From assembly GCA_000320545.1 (NCBI GenBank), contig ADNK01001386.1, positions 225,969-289,968 on the forward strand: DNA of 64,000 nucleotides, read 5' to 3'. A model generated the notes under the pieces. The model did no database searches and had not been told where the DNA came from. It saw only the letters and a program-made list of their open reading frames with translations. The translations under genes and the position numbers were made by a program. The stretch comes from Bigelowiella natans CCMP2755. Lineage: Eukaryota > Cercozoa > Chlorarachniophyceae. This document shows, in pieces, positions 39,644 through 54,150 of this stretch; positions within the stretch are counted from its first letter, which is position 1; every line of letters starts with the position of its first letter.

Positions 39644-41318
39644 AATATTATTGTATATGATATGCATGCTACCGTGGAAGGGCCAGCATGTACGCGATGA
39701 GGAGCTCTGTTAAGGTTACCTAACAAAAGGAGGATTATGCTATATAATTCTAGGTTGCTGATTTAACCAAGGACGGTACTGCAAACATCTTCAGCCATAG
39801 AAATTATTGACATTCACCTTTAATTTGTTTTCCCCCTTCTGCTCTTGTTTATCTTCTTCGTTAGTATTGGTTCTGTTTTTGGATATTCCTCTGTCGTCGT
39901 CATGAAGCTCTTCTGGCATCTTCTTAATCTTGGTATCTTCTTTCACCTCCACAAACCCCCAGTCCTTGGACTAACAGAAGAAATAAGGTTATCCAGAAAA
40001 TGGAGAGAAAAAGAGAATTTAACAAAACAGTGGTAAACTCACAACGATGGCACTACGATCATACTTCGAACTAAAAACATGCAATTTATCACCCCACTCC
40101 ACAGATAAATCGTTCTCAGCGCCGTCAGATTCTCCGTAGCTCCTTCAGTCACAAAATACGCACGCATAAGAGGGATTATGGCCCAAGTTAAAATTCTAGG
40201 TTGTCAGTAGCAAAAAATGTGAGGCATGAACATGCCAAGAGCCGCTTCAGAAATTGGATCTTCGGCGTATGCTTTGCGTTACAATATATGGTATCCGTTG
40301 TGTGTTATTCAGAGATTTTTCTGTTACTATTCTGTGCATAGAAAGCGTCATCATATAACCCTTACTGAATCTTGTTTCAATCAGCACCAGGTTACAATTT
40401 TAATTATTATTACCACCGCCTAATCCTGTCATCGCCGCAGTGTCCTTCCATGCAAACCACATGTAGTATACTCAATGAGGATTATGTGCTATCTTACGAG
40501 AACATCACCAGGGTGATAATGGGTACATTTCATGATGCGGCATCAGATCAATATGAAAAAGAAATTGTGGTAGAAAATACTATGCACCTCTTGCTTTCCC
40601 CTGTTCCGAACAGAAAACTTGCTACTGCTGCTATTATCATTATTTTCCATCATGGCAAGGCGACTGAGAGACGACCAACGACAAGACACGCCTAATTCAT
40701 TCAGATAATAATACGCAAAACAATAACCCAAATTACGAATTCATTTATTTGTTGTTCGAGGAACTGTTAGTAAAGAATCGTGGTTTGCAAGGGGATATGC
40801 CAACATCCAGTTAAAGGAGTATGGCTTGATTTACTTACTTCCTAGTGCTCTGAGAAGGTTGGTGGTGTGACTATAGAACTTATCTAAAGCAGGACAAAGC
40901 GATGTTGGTGATGAATTAGATGGAGAGGAAGCAGCATGGCTGTCTCCAATCACAATTCTCCGTGTGATACTAAGAATATTAGCAAGTTTCTGCGGAGAAA
41001 GGCCGAATTCACTTTGTCTCTTTATGCGAATAGCCTACATCAGAATGTTTCCAAGCCATTAATTTAATCTTAGGAAGTTGTTGAGTATGATCGCATGTTG
41101 CTATTTCAGTGTGTAATAGATATATTATGAGTTTCATGGGGCGGACGCCTATCAGCCGGGGAGAGTGTATTTCTTACGAGTGGAACAAATAAGATAGTCT
41201 TTAATATCTTTATCCGTGCACGAAAGTATATTAAAACCTGTGTGAGCTTGGCTTCCATCAACAGACCTGAAGTGTAAAGACGAGGAAAATTCGTATATAC
41301 GTTCGATAGTAGCGCCAT
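30490..41318 (-). CDS. SEC6: Exocyst complex subunit SEC6/EXOC3-like
   Basis: Subunit of the exocyst, which tethers secretory vesicles to the plasma membrane. The N-terminal exon contains LLMEAKLTQ, followed by AIRIKRQSEFGL, which matches the conserved N-terminal coiled-coil start. Later coding pieces are at 39818-39972, about 39183-39316, 38965-39065, about 33605-33640 and 32408-32692 (EGFGSISDYLFVSVINDARR). The C-terminal half follows the Sec6 pattern: SVILSSLLPSLELLLK (32199-32322), TITATLTDFFSDWGKKM, FARLIRETLRVL, ACEYLDMFIQTHSK (about 31637-31705), VVEQLNKFIREISE, LPMRLVVIVLE and SVEVLRSHKAAIQGTL. The last exon, 30490-30734, is a basic tail ending in GQHLT. The start at 41318 (MALLSNVYTNFPRL) is the first ATG of that exon; earlier exons are possible. 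Exons in 33700-38900 are only partly resolved. The family call rests on pattern recognition without alignment. Confidence 0.68.
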
Positions 41319-41364
41319 ATGACCTATATGCTCACACTTATACGTGACCTTTGTTTGTGTGTAT

Positions 41365-41405
<41 letters not shown>

Positions 41406-41562
41406 TGCGTAAAAATGTTATGGTTTGAAATATTCTTAATCGTAATTCATCAATTTGTCTTCTTCTTCATCTTTATCATCATCATCGCTTCGTTCTGCCT
41501 CCTCATTCTCACTACAACTACCTATCTCAGGATTCCCATCAAATCTGAATAAATGGCCGTTG

Positions 41563-42279
41563 TCATACATAGCCCCCGAGCAATAAACAAACAGGACAGT
41601 AGAAAACGAAAATTAGCAACGGCAAAGAAGGCAGTGGACTCGAACTTGAGTAATTTTGTGTGTGAAAAGCAGCACGACAAGAGTGGTTTTTCTGTACACA
41701 CACGCACACACACGCGCACACACACGCGCGCACGCGCATAAGACTACATCTAATAGAAAATTCATAATGATGATGTCGATGAGGAGCATCCAACCCAATT
41801 TGAAGGAGGGGTGGGCAGCGGGCAAGGAGATCTTGAAGCAATCGTGCTGATGAGTCGCTGAGGGTACACCTTCCTAGATCAAGATCCGTAAGAGCTGACT
41901 GTGAGAAAAATGACGAAACCTCTTTGCCCTCAACCATCTCTTCATCGGTATCTCCTCTTTCCTCCATTTTCATGTCCACGTCAATCATCTTAGATTGTAT
42001 GCCCTGCTCGTCTTCTCCTTCCTTCTCCTTCATTTTCTCCTCATAGTTATCATTGCAGTCTTTGTTGCGACTTCTTTTGCTACTACTATTATTGCTAATT
42101 TCGCTGCCATGGACCGCCGGCACTCCTAATGCAAAGTGGATGCGCGGATAATGGAGAGAAGAAATACTCGTCATAAATACTCGTCCTTTGTCATCACTGT
42201 TTATCATCATCCATCCGTCAGTCCCTCTAATGCCCTACCCCCTCTTCTCTCTCTCTCCCTCTCTCTCTTAAACACACAT

Positions 42280-42315
<36 letters not shown>

Positions 42316-43022
42316 CATATTCGTATACTAGAGGTGGTTTTACCGAGTTTACCTCCTGCCGCAGTGGTGTTATCGTTTGATGCAGAGGAAACAGCACCAA
42401 CCATCTGCGTCGTTGTTCCTTCGATTTCTTCTTCTCCTTCTTCTTCTTCTTCTTCGTCTTCTTCTGCCTTGACAACTGCCATAAACGGATTGCGGCTGCT
42501 GCGAATACTGGCAATTAACTCTTGAGCGCCTTTTTTTCAAGGAGAGAACAAACAATGTTAACAAGATATAATCAAAGGTATTATCTGATGTTAGTTGGAC
42601 AGCTTCCAAATACATGCTATCCTACTTGGTTGCAAGAACGGTTCGGTTTATTGCACATCACAGTGCTGAGCATTATTTCCCTATCGTACTTTCCTCTTTC
42701 TCCTCCCCTTCCTCTCATAATTAGGAGCATACAAACCAGTGTCAGTGATGAGGGGATTGGAGCGGAGAGATATTCTCGTAAGGGTCGTGTTGACTTCGAG
42801 AGCCCTATAGAGCAGAAATTATCGTGTTAGTATGATTTTCACTATGTAAGACCTGTGAGAAGCGGATAGGTTAGTGGTGGTGATGACGATGACGATGACG
42901 ATTATGATAATGATAATGATAATGATGGTGATTGAAAAAGCTAAAAAGGGATCTATGTTGAACCATATTTACACCTTTCGAGAAGAATGAAGAAAAATTA
43001 ATTTGGGAAGAGTATCATTATA

Positions 43023-43096
<74 letters not shown>

Positions 43097-43514
43097 TAAA
43101 GTGCAAGAATGTGACCGTCCAATTTCGCTTGCAGCGAAGTCATTGAAACAGTTGTGAGAAAGATCCACAACCTTAATAGATAATGAATACACGTATCACA
43201 TAACACGAAAAATCCTAAGTTTTATGTTATGGTTTTCGTTATTTACTATCTCCGATTAAGGTAATTGCACTGAATCAAGACTGCAAAAACATGCATGGAG
43301 AGCATGAAGAGATAGCATGAAATTCAGGACTTTAAGGGAAGGATGAAGTTCTATAATTTGGGCGATCCAAAGGGCTGCGTCTTCTCCAAGCATGTTGCGA
43401 GACAGATTCAGCTTCAAAATACAGATAATAATCAAATTAAAATTCAGAATGGAATGTGACCTTTCCATCTCTCTCACACAGGATTTACATCCATGACGCC
43501 CACACACATACAAC

Positions 43515-43552
<38 letters not shown>

Positions 43553-43783
43553 TCCACGTCGTATATCTTGTAATAACACATGAAGCCAATATAGAAACCA
43601 CCTCTTGTAATACATTTGCCCTTGTGAGAAGTGCAAGAGAGCTGGAAAAGCTCTGAGAGAGTCGCAAGAGATTTCCGGACAGACTTAAACACTCGATACA
43701 GCCCAAGCGAGTCTCCAACTGAACCTCAAGCTCTCTAACGATCTCTTCCGACTTGCGCTTGTCCTCACGATACTAAAGCAGCA

Positions 43784-43858
<75 letters not shown>

Positions 43859-44526
43859 ACCATGTGTGCTTCCATGCAAGTGATACGAACAAAAGTAACA
43901 ATGCATAAATATGTAATATATAATGGGCTAATCATCAGAACCAAAATACCACAAGAGAGCGTCCTGCCTCTAAAATGGAAGGGGAAATATTGTCGTCGTT
44001 GTTATCATGCATGGTCATGATCATCATGACGTCATCATGATACCGTCGGTATAATCAGTCCATCGGGTGTGTTCAACATAAGATTACGCCTCTTCCGCTC
44101 GCCCATATACCTAGCATTTATTTGGTTATTCAGATCATCCACAAAGATCAGCCCTTTAATGAATTATTCGAAATTAGACGGAATGTATAGTAGCTTTTAT
44201 CCATGCAGGTCCTCACTCGTAGATCCTGCGGTGGCTGTCAGGAGAAATATCGAAGTTGTACTCGAGAGCAAGGTCAATCAGAGTCCTATTCCTTAAGGGG
44301 GAGAAACGATGTGTCATATTTGTAATTATTGAATATATGGGTGTAAAAGTGAGTGATGCATGCGTCTGTGCGTGTGTGTGCGTGAGAGAATGTGAGAGAG
44401 GGAGAGAGCTAAAGAAAACTGTTACTTTTCGAGGGCCTCAAAGAGGAAGTCAATGATCTTGTCCTGAATATTTACATAATTTTGTATGAACTATTTACTA
44501 ATGTTCAGCAGGCGATTGTTCATGTA

Positions 44527-44590
<64 letters not shown>

Positions 44591-44984
44591 TAAGATATTC
44601 ATTTTGACGAATGAGTTGGATTGTAGAATCAGTATGATATGTTTTAGGATGCTGATTGATGATGATGATGATGATGATGCTGATTTATACCTGTAATCCG
44701 CACTGCAGTAAATGTAGAGAGCTGATCGACATGTACGAGAAGATGAATACTTACACAAATTTAAACAAAGCAGGAGTGCATATGCATAGTACTATTACTT
44801 ATGATGTAAGACGACATGAACTGTACCGTAGCGAGATATTCGTTTCAAGTGAAAGGCAAATCCCTATTGTATTGCATGAGTATATTATACGCAGCACACA
44901 ATCCTTTACTGAATACTTATCAAAACGACGCCCATATAGATAATACAATGTGTGCATCGTTCCCGCCCCCCTGTCCCTCCTTCA

Positions 44985-45030
<46 letters not shown>

Positions 45031-45554
45031 CGATCGAAGACGTTGTAGGCGACTGCCCAATTCACAGACCGACAGCTCCCTGCATTCCCAAGCGATTATT
45101 GTTCAGTACTAGGCGCGAGAGCGTTGAATTGTCGGAAATAGCCTGAAGGAAAAAGACTGTGTGTGCTTGTGATAGATCCTTAAGTTTGCCGTATCAACGA
45201 TCGTGTTGTGTATGTGTGCATGCGCGTATCTGAAGATACATGAGAAAGCTTTTTCGCTCCGATATAAGTCAGGCCGTTCTTTGCCAAGTCTAGGGCCTGA
45301 TTCCAACACGGTGGGAGGGGGGAGGAATAATATGTGAGCGAATGCTAGTGTGCCTTTCACATACTGCTGGATATAAGTTATTATCATCATCATCAACGTC
45401 GTCGTCATCAGAACTTATTGAAACGATGAGATAGACGTACAAATCCCCTCAATAATAATTATTACTTGCAAAGAGCACGCAGGTGAAGTTAGTAGCTCTG
45501 CGATGGGGACAATGATCTGTGTGCATTATAAAGATATCATCATTTCAGATACAC

Positions 45555-45586
<32 letters not shown>

Positions 45587-45743
45587 TCTCTCCCTCTCAC
45601 TTTTGAGTTTACACACATAGTAGAAGTATTATCTGTGTAATTTCACATTGTATTACCTCATCGCCTAACATGCAACCATCCACGGCGAGACTAACCAACC
45701 GTGTGCAGTTGTGAAGGGACGATAACATCGTCCGCGCTCGCAT
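41563..45743 (-). CDS. Leucine-rich-repeat protein, ribonuclease-inhibitor type
   Basis: The proposed start ATG at 45743 opens an exon to 45657 (MLSSLHNCTRLVSLAVDGC). Successive exons in phase carry repeats: VPIAELLTSPACSLQ, ALDLAKNGLTYIGAKKLSH, NSTLSRLVLNNNRLG, IIDFLFEALE (44470), RTLIDLALEYNFDISPDS, CIECLSLSGNLLRL, LNLSRNMLGEDAALWIAQII (43400), VVDLSHNCFNDFAASEIG (43172), LTRISLRSNPLITDTG (42830) and, after an acidic insert, LTDLDLGRCTLSDSSARLLQ (41900). Spacing is that of long RI-type repeats that form a curved binding surface. The RTLIDLALEYNFD and YMGERKRRN pieces recall the C-terminal LRR of tropomodulin-like proteins; this is only resemblance. The 3' end is uncertain: the frame stays open through a (CA)n tract to a stop at 41563, but an intron could remove that part. 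Confidence 0.68.
43026..43094. repeat. Compound (CA)n-(TA)n tract
   Basis: Two adjacent dinucleotide arrays in an intron of the LRR gene, between the VVDLSHN and LTRISLRSN exons. Confidence 0.92.
43786..43858. repeat. (GT)n microsatellite
   Basis: About 36 GT units with one interruption, upstream of an LRR exon acceptor. Confidence 0.92.
44529..44587. repeat. Compound (CA)n-(GA)n tract
   Basis: Adjacent CA and GA arrays in an LRR-gene intron. Confidence 0.9.
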
Positions 45744-45987
45744 GCTTTTAACCTAATTTCACATTATTTTGTTAGGAGATAGTGATGAATCTCGCCGACG
45801 GAAAATAAAATAAGGGGCAACAATTATAATTGCCTTGCCAATGTCTTTAGATCTTAGTTTTAGCTCCAGCAGCATACGAGCCTGACGATGCAAGAAGCAA
45901 CAAAATCTAAGCAAAGAAAGCCGACACAGCACAAGAATGCAACTTGTGCTAAAATGACGATTGAACTAAGGAGATATTACCCTTGTC

Positions 45988-46170
45988 TCAATGCAGTTTG
46001 ATATTTCTTGTGGGCTGATCTTGCAGCTCATCCCCTCTGTTTGAGCACCATCTCCTACCAGAGCGCTGGATGAAATTATCATGTGGTTTCGACGAATGTT
46101 CTCGATCGACCTGAAACATCATACGTGCTCCTCTTACGATATTGCATTTGGACGAGTATAAACAGCCACA

Positions 46171-46223
<53 letters not shown>

Positions 46224-46424
46224 ATCTTATTCTAAACATACAAACACAGTTTGATAGGTGATAATCTTACTTGATCTTTGTGCTATAGAGAGCATTATTG
46301 CAGTCATGCAAATAGGCCATTTTCAGCATGCGTACCGCCGCATCAAAATCGCCTAAGAATGATACAAAGATGTTCATTATGAAAAAACATAAATATTTAT
46401 AAGTACCACCACAAAGAGTAACAT

Positions 46425-46457
<33 letters not shown>

Positions 46458-47189
46458 ATTAGATCCCATCGCTTACCTTTGAGCTGCATTTTCTTGGCTC
46501 GTTTGACCAACATTTTTGCCAAAGGATTTACAACTTCTGAAGCCAACGTCGTCTACATTGCAAACAACCAAAAGAGGAAAGAAAGGAGCAAGTAGGGAAT
46601 AATCTCACACTATGATGCATATTCGTTCGTATCACAGATTGAGAACAGACCTCCTGAGAGCTTTCCTGCTGACGATTCATCGACTCGAAAGACTACGAGC
46701 CAAGGATAAGAAAGATTACCAAAACCATCAGAAAATCGCAAAATCAACACAAAGAATCTCTGCGTTCCTATCGATTTCGAAGAGGAAGAAACTAATAAGA
46801 CATTGCGCACTCCAATGGCTTCCCCCAACCTTCTCTCCCCAACATGATTGACCTGTATTGCAGTTATCATCTCCTGCATCGTGGTCCTCTTCTTCGAATC
46901 GTTTTCTGAACGAACCTGTAACCAAAGTCAATTAAAGCGTGCAAATCAACGAAATAAATACGACATCAGCTGGGGAAAAAACCATTTGTTTGTTGAAAGA
47001 ATTAACAGCATAAAAGGAATGGACGTTTGCTATGTGCGGATTGAAGGTGAGGAGGATTACCATGTAAAGGTCCAAGAGTGAGAGAGCTTCTTTCTGCTTT
47101 CCACTTTTCATGTAGACATCGATACGTTGCTGGCAGCGTTCCTTACGCGCTTCCTTAAGCTCTGAAGATGTTACATAGAGACGAAAAAG

Positions 47190-47224
<35 letters not shown>

Positions 47225-48185
47225 TAACTCATATGCAATTCATCAAACATCAAAACAGCCAATTTTTACCCTTTAACAATTCTAGTCGCCGTGCAATTTG
47301 GAGTTGTTGTATCCCCTGAAGAATCTCCTCTTCTCTATTCTTCCTCAAAGCATCAAGAGTAGTCTGTTCGTTCTCTAGTTTAGCAGCGCGATTTCCGAGT
47401 CCAAACATTCTCATCAGCTTACCTCCTCTCTTACCTTAAAAGTGAAAGAATATATAGATTTTAAGAGCGAAATCAATGACCATGATCTTTTCATGAGACA
47501 AACTCATAAGAGCACTGTCATTTTTTGTGCGGAGATATGTGCAGCAATGCTGCATGATGACCCTTGCCTTTCTTGGACCGCGATCTAGATCTGGACTTGG
47601 AGCGTGCTTCATCATCATATCTACGGACAATACCAGCAGCATGCGTTCTCATCATCATTTATACGTCGAGATCGGCACAAATTGCTCTCAATGGTACTTG
47701 ATGCTAACATTGAACATAGCTGAGTACAAGCAGTCTCTCCACCTTGTTAGACCAGAGGCTGCTCTCTGACTAGAAAATGGACCCCTTTGCGTAGCAACCA
47801 GCACCAGCATCGAAAAATCAGCATTATGAGGTTATGAATCAACATATAATTATAATACCCATATAATAACCACACGGGTATTACATTGAACTAACCTTGA
47901 AGCATCCTCGACATAGTAGCGCCAATGCGTTGTATTGACCATATTTTCCAATCTACGCACAAAAATCGCTACCCTCCCCTCTCCGGTACCTGCTACCATG
48001 AAAAAGTCAACGAGAGAGGAGTAGAGAGGGAGGGAGGAAAGGGGTAAATATTCTGCAAAACAATACCGATTTCATGGTGTATGCGTCCTCCTCCTCCTCC
48101 TCCTCCTATATCTCCGTCTATGTCCTTTATTCCGGGAGGTTCAAGATGAAGAGACTCGATTACTTGCTTGCCTGATACACACACG

Positions 48186-48226
<41 letters not shown>

Positions 48227-48275
48227 CAAACGTTACATGTGCAAAATTTGGTTGTGCGTGTGTGTGTATGTGTAT

Positions 48276-48311
<36 letters not shown>

Positions 48312-48598
48312 ATGATGGATGGGGTATTATTCGGTGGGCTAGTACTTTGCTGCAAGATCTGAATGCAAACAGTTTGCAGTTCGATAAGACTGAAGGATAC
48401 AAACAAGAACAATAATAAAATACAACTTAAGAACAGTTTCTGTATCTATTATCCCCCCGCTCTCTCTCTCCCTCACTCTCCCCTCCCCTTTTCTCACTCC
48501 ATGATCTTTCACACACACACACACACACAATACGTACCCCTGAAGAGCGTTCCGCGCCTCACTGCTTATTGTTTGGATCATGATTCGACCTGAAATAG

Positions 48599-48638
<40 letters not shown>

Positions 48639-50163
48639 TTAAATTACAACATTGTAGCACCGGCATGTGAAATCTTGTGTTATTTTATGTGCATCATTCT
48701 AACCAACTGCGAGATTGGACGCCCAAACATGAAGCTCATCGCTCGTGAGCAAGTTGTCGTTGTTGTCAAGAGATGTAGTAGGTGCTGATATGCCAGTAGT
48801 CGTAGACTCGTCGTTCTCCTCATTTTTCATATCAAGCCTCGACGAGTCCTCGGATTCAGATAGTAATATCCCTTGATGGCGTTTGTCTTCCTTTCCTTCT
48901 CGACTCTCTTTCTCTGTCGCCCTCCCCTCACTATCCTCCCCTGCAGTTTCTCCCGCATGATCAGAATCATTTATCATAGTCGCTTTTTTTCTATTTTCCA
49001 TTCCATTATTAGATTGCTCATTTTGTTGCTTGGGTCGTGCCTCCCTCCGTCGCCCACGCCATTTCCTACTATTCTTCTTCTTCTTCTGCTGCTGCTGCTG
49101 GAGGCGTTTTTCGTTGTTCGCCGTTTGCAGAAGTTGGTCCAGACGATTTACTTGTGCCTTTGCAAACTGCTCTATACTCTGTAGCACACTCACAAGTTCG
49201 AAGATCACCTAAGATTGTTTTCGGGGTGGGTGGTTTGTCGTCGTTATCATCAGCTTCAGCATCACAAAACGCATGTTTCTTCACATGTGCTAATATGCGT
49301 GACGTGATAGGTCTTCCTTATTAAAAACGCCAGCGTGTTAGTTTATCTTTCTAACGAAAGGGATATAGCGTATAAATGGTCAACTTATTTGATAGAAGCA
49401 GTGTTTTTGGTTGATTTGTTGTTTGCAGACACACGCACACATAGACGCATTAGTAGAACGAACAATGCAATATTAATCGCATGCGATCAGACTTTTCCAA
49501 CTTATATAACATCGAATCTATACGCATCATCGCCATAAAAACTGCTATTTCATCAACTGTTACTTTGTTGGCAAGTGTTGTCCACTTGAGAATGCCTTGA
49601 CAAGCTAGTTTCACATCTTCCCATTCCCAGCACATCTCTACTTCCTGATCCCTTTTCCAAGCAGTAGCATCGCCTTCATAATTTTCTGATTTTGATGCTG
49701 TAGAAGCTGTTGGAGGTGATGAAGAGTAGGCAGCTGCTATTTTCTGCTTCCGGTCATCAGCCTAAAGAAGCAATGTGCAATTTGGGCAGGGCAGGTATTA
49801 ACTCGAATATCACAATTATGGCCTAGTGTTCGCATTCTCAAATACTTAGTAGCAGTCTAAATTTCACCTTGGAATTGTAATTTTCGATATCATCATCATC
49901 TTCATCATCGTCGTCTTCCTCATCACTTTTCTCCTCCTCCTTCTCGACAAGAAATGTCACCATTATCGTTCCAGCTTTGGTGTCTGACGGTGTAGTAGTA
50001 GTAGTAGTACATGTGCGCAGTGCGTCAGTATGTTTCTGCCTCTACTCATCAGTTTGTATCTGTGGGGGATAGTTCAGATAACCGCGAGCATCTTTCAGCG
50101 ACTCTGCTAACATGTCGAAGGTGCTCTCATCCGTAACGTCTGAGTGGACGAATGAAACAACAC

Positions 50164-50206
<43 letters not shown>

Positions 50207-53200
50207 GAACCGTGCAAATCATGTTAGAATTGAACAGACGATAGAATTATTCTGAAAACAACAATAAAAACTCCCCACGTACGTCCCAAACACATGCACA
50301 ATGATAAGCTCGCACTGAATGTAGCACGTGATAAACAAGTACGCAGCAGTGAATACGACCCAAGGATGCTTTTAAGTGACACTCATATCAGCATACCTTT
50401 TTCATTGACCAACTCGATCTGCCAACCGCTTGTAACACCTTCCACCGCATTAAGATGATAAAAGAGAAAATGATAACTGACATGAGGATGCTACTCTAGC
50501 TACAGCAAGGCTTGATCGGAAGACTCTGAACCAATGCTTGGAACTTCTATTTCCCTTTTAATGATGAAACAAAACAAAATATACCTACCTTGTCTCTTAG
50601 CTTGTGACTCTGGTCTGACGTCAGTTATAATCCTGCCATCAAGTTGGAAGCCAAGCGGTTCTTCCGAAGAGAACTCAATTACTTTCCTTGCCGTTGCCAT
50701 TAATAAAGGTTGATCCGTGCTCGCCTCCTTATGCATCAAGATACACGGAAAGGAATATCAGAAATAATATACACACATGCAACAATTCTGTCTTTATGCC
50801 TCTAAACAGCTATAGCGGTACTTTTAAACAGCAGAACTACTAAATCATTGATCTTCCATATGTTATTTACATACACTTCTCTGGTGCGATACGCTTGTTT
50901 CGACCACTGAGTTTACAGCTTCCTGCTTTTTCTTCGTCTCAGAATTACTATGTGCTTTTGCGGGAGTCTCGACGATGATAGGTGCTGCTACTTTCTGAGT
51001 AGATATCGTAGAGCTAATTCAGCATTTATCTTACCCAAAACAATCTGAATAGCTGGAAACTGTACTCATATTTTTAGTGCTTTCAGTTTCTCTCTTCTAG
51101 ACCTTTGATGCAGGCTTCTTTTTGCGTCTAAAGATATTGAACAAACTACGGCGACGGGGTCTGTTTTTAATCTAAGAGCAAGGGTAAAAGAAAAAGTTTA
51201 TTGGCATCCCTTGATTCCACGTGTATTTGACTTAAAAATGAGTGAAGAAAACACAAACTATGGTGAAATGGCTGTTTTGCAGTTCGGAGTTCATTATGTG
51301 TCGATATTGTTACTGTTGTTCTAGTTGATTACTGTTACTGTCGCCTCCTCCTCGATGGCTCCCTTGTCTTTGTCCTCATTATCTCTGTCAACCTCCTCAT
51401 CATCATCGTTATTATCATCACTATCATCATCCTCATCATCGTCATCATTATGATCATTTTTGTTGCCGGTGTCGCCGTCCTTGCCTTCTTTATCATGACC
51501 GATTTCTTCCTTAATGGGGTTGGTCTCTTCTTCCGGGAATTCCTTGTAGATCTGTGAGCTTCTCGTTGTATAGTCGATAATGCAAGTAAGCCACGCCCTT
51601 GCCGCACTCTGCAATACATACATACCACCCATACATGGAAAGGGCACACAGAGAGAGAGAAAAGATAGAGGGAGGAAGGGGAGAAAGAGAGAGGGGGGAA
51701 GGGGAGAAAAAGAGAGAGAGAGGGAGGGAGAGAGATACAATTATACTAAGCCCGCTACCGGCAAAACGTGCAAAACATAATAAGAAAGGAAGGGAGTGTC
51801 TGAGACCTCGGTCGGTGCACGAAGAACATGACGGACATTGCCAATGACAGTCACAACGATGCCTGATCATATTGGTTCATACAATAATACGCCAAATAGT
51901 AGTCATGCATTGCAAATAATGTTGCCAAATGTGCAAAGCGGAGAAAATCTTGAAGTGAGAATAGAGGAGCTCTTTTACTTAAAGCCTACCTGTAGGCCTT
52001 CCTCTCTCTTCATGGGCTTCGATATCGGCATTTATTGCAATGGACCCTAGTTTCTGCGTTGAGTTGGTTGTTCTGCAATCCACATACACATAATGTAAGG
52101 AGAGGCAAAAAGAGACAAAAGAACGTCAATCACACCCCCCCTCCCAATCTTCTTCCGCTTTGTAAAAAAAATCATCGTCACCTCCACCAAGCGAGTTCGG
52201 CTGAATGCTTCTCTGCATCCCACAATAGCCGGTAGTAACGTGTGCGAATGATTTTATCCCCAGATTTTGGCTCTAAAATTCTAGAAAACGCGCACATATA
52301 AAAGGGTTCAAAAAATCCATCATTCACACACTTTGAATATATTTTGTATAAACTGTACAATGGATAAGATAGAGTAGTAAAGTTTGGTAGTGCGAACGGA
52401 CTCAAAGTTTTGCCTCTAGCACCCCCTCATTTCCTCCTTACCCTTCTCTTATAACGGTAGGCCTTCTTTGCCTCATCCTCTTCTTCAGTCCTTCTGATGT
52501 GCCATCAGAACTTTTGGAGGTGATGGGGGATAGTTCTGACGTTGATTCCGAGGCTATTTCATGGAGCGCATACATATTCCTGATGAGAGAATTTGTAGTG
52601 TTCAACATCAGAGTACCAAGTTTGGAGACTGTAGTGTCGTTTCAGACGAAGAAGAATCGAGGGTTGAGAGATTTAGAGGCAAACGTACGCTGTTATGATG
52701 CTCGAGTCTGCAATTAGGCCATAGCATGCGCGGACCTAGAAACGAGACATCATTAAAAAAATGCGATTGCCACTGTACAAAGTAATGTTGGAGAACAAAC
52801 GCACCGCTGAGATAATTCTGGAAGTTGGTGCTTTTAGAATTGGAATATCATCTTCAACGTTTGCGTTTAAAGTCTCGGCCATGAAAGGATTCAGTCTAAA
52901 TTTAAGTGATGAACATGTGAATAGTTAAGTGCGAGTGCACCTCTATCACTCTCGCCTTCTACCATCCCCTCCGCCCTCTCTACATCCTCCTGCATCTCCT
53001 ACCTTGTTGCATCATTCCTTGTGGCGGCACTTAGTTTTACAAAGGACAGGTTCTTGGAAGAAGTGACTTGTGTTGTGTTTATTGCATTGGTGGAGGGAGA
53101 AGATGATGTCATCATATTCGTAGTATCTACATCTGTCATCATCGTCCCACTCGTTGTTGTTGTTGTTGTTGTTGCTTCTTCGATCAGAGCTTGAAATTCT

Positions 53201-53418
53201 GGCATGCGTGCTAACGCCATACGGAATCCGCGAGCATACGTATCTCCTACTTCTGTGGAGGACTTCGTCCCCACCTCCTGATTTTCCCCAATTTCTTCTT
53301 CTTCTTCTCCTTCATGATCCAGATCTTTGGAATTCTTTCCGTCCTGCCCACGGTATCTATTCTTAGAATGATTGCATGACAAAGCGAGTGTATGGTAGTT
53401 TGGTATGTTGTTGTGTAT

Positions 53419-53456
<38 letters not shown>

Positions 53457-54150
53457 TTAGAGTGCGTGTCTGTGGTTAGTGACTTACGTCATCGAGAGTA
53501 AAACTAAGAGTTCTTCGAACCTAGCACATCCAAGCAACATAAAGTACAGTCAATACTTTTATCAACAGATAGATAAAGGAATTTTAGTCAAAATAATGAT
53601 TCCAATACTCAACTATTCCCATCAGCGTAAATTATACGATATTCGCTCTATTTTCATAAATAGTTGGTGTCCACCGTTCATATATTCTTCTTTCACCTAT
53701 AATACCGTCATCACCTCTCTCTTTTTCTTCTTTGCAGATGCAATCAGTCCCACAAGTCTTCTATGCGCTAGTAGCTGCTTGCGGATTGCGTTTACAGCTA
53801 AAAGGTCTCCATCAGTATCGATCTCATCGCCATCTAAGGCTTTTCTCCGAGAGAATAAAGTTGTAACGGCTGTCACAGCATGAATAGTTATTGCCCGCAT
53901 GGTAGTGGATACGACCTGTATCATCATCATCATCATCATCTTCATCATCATCCGTGTATTCAATGTTAATCGACAGTGTTGTTGAATATGATGGGTAAGG
54001 AACGATATATCTGCAGTAGGTGAATAGTAAGGGCTCGAAAAACTAGGTAGGAGGAGGGGAGGAGGGGACGAGGGGATGGTGAAAGTCGTAAATTCCAACC
54101 AACCGGGATACATCGATGCAGCGCCGACGAAATCTGTGTCCCGAGCAAGG
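45988..54150 (-). CDS. PH and PDZ domain scaffold protein
   Basis: Domain order, N to C: helical part (VVSTTMRAITIHAVTAV, near 53883; RGFRMALARMPEFQALI); Ser/Thr-rich linker; PH domain in exons 52182-52280, 51990-52072, 51807-51862 and the start of 51333-51608 (IIRTRYYRLLWD, AELAWW, LGSIAINADIEAH, ESAARAWLTCIIDY); acidic run; basic stretch; PDZ domain in exons 50589-50727, 50397-50438 and below 50139 (EEPLGFQLDGRIITDVRPES, SGWQIELVNEK, TFDMLAESLKDA, GTIMVTFLVE); Trp-rich patch (CWEWEDVKLACQGILKW); coiled coil with Gln and Lys runs; RS-like segment; terminal helices (ARKERCQQRIDVYMKSGK, FDAAVRMLKMAYLHDCNN); stop at 45988. PH domains bind phosphoinositides or proteins and PDZ domains bind C-terminal tails, so a membrane-associated scaffold is likely. 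The 5' end is unresolved: no convincing start ATG was found upstream of 53883. Confidence 0.72.
48186..48310. repeat. (TA)n and (GT)n tracts
   Basis: A TA array (48188-48224) followed by a GT array (48249-48309), both in one intron of the PH-PDZ gene. Confidence 0.9.
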
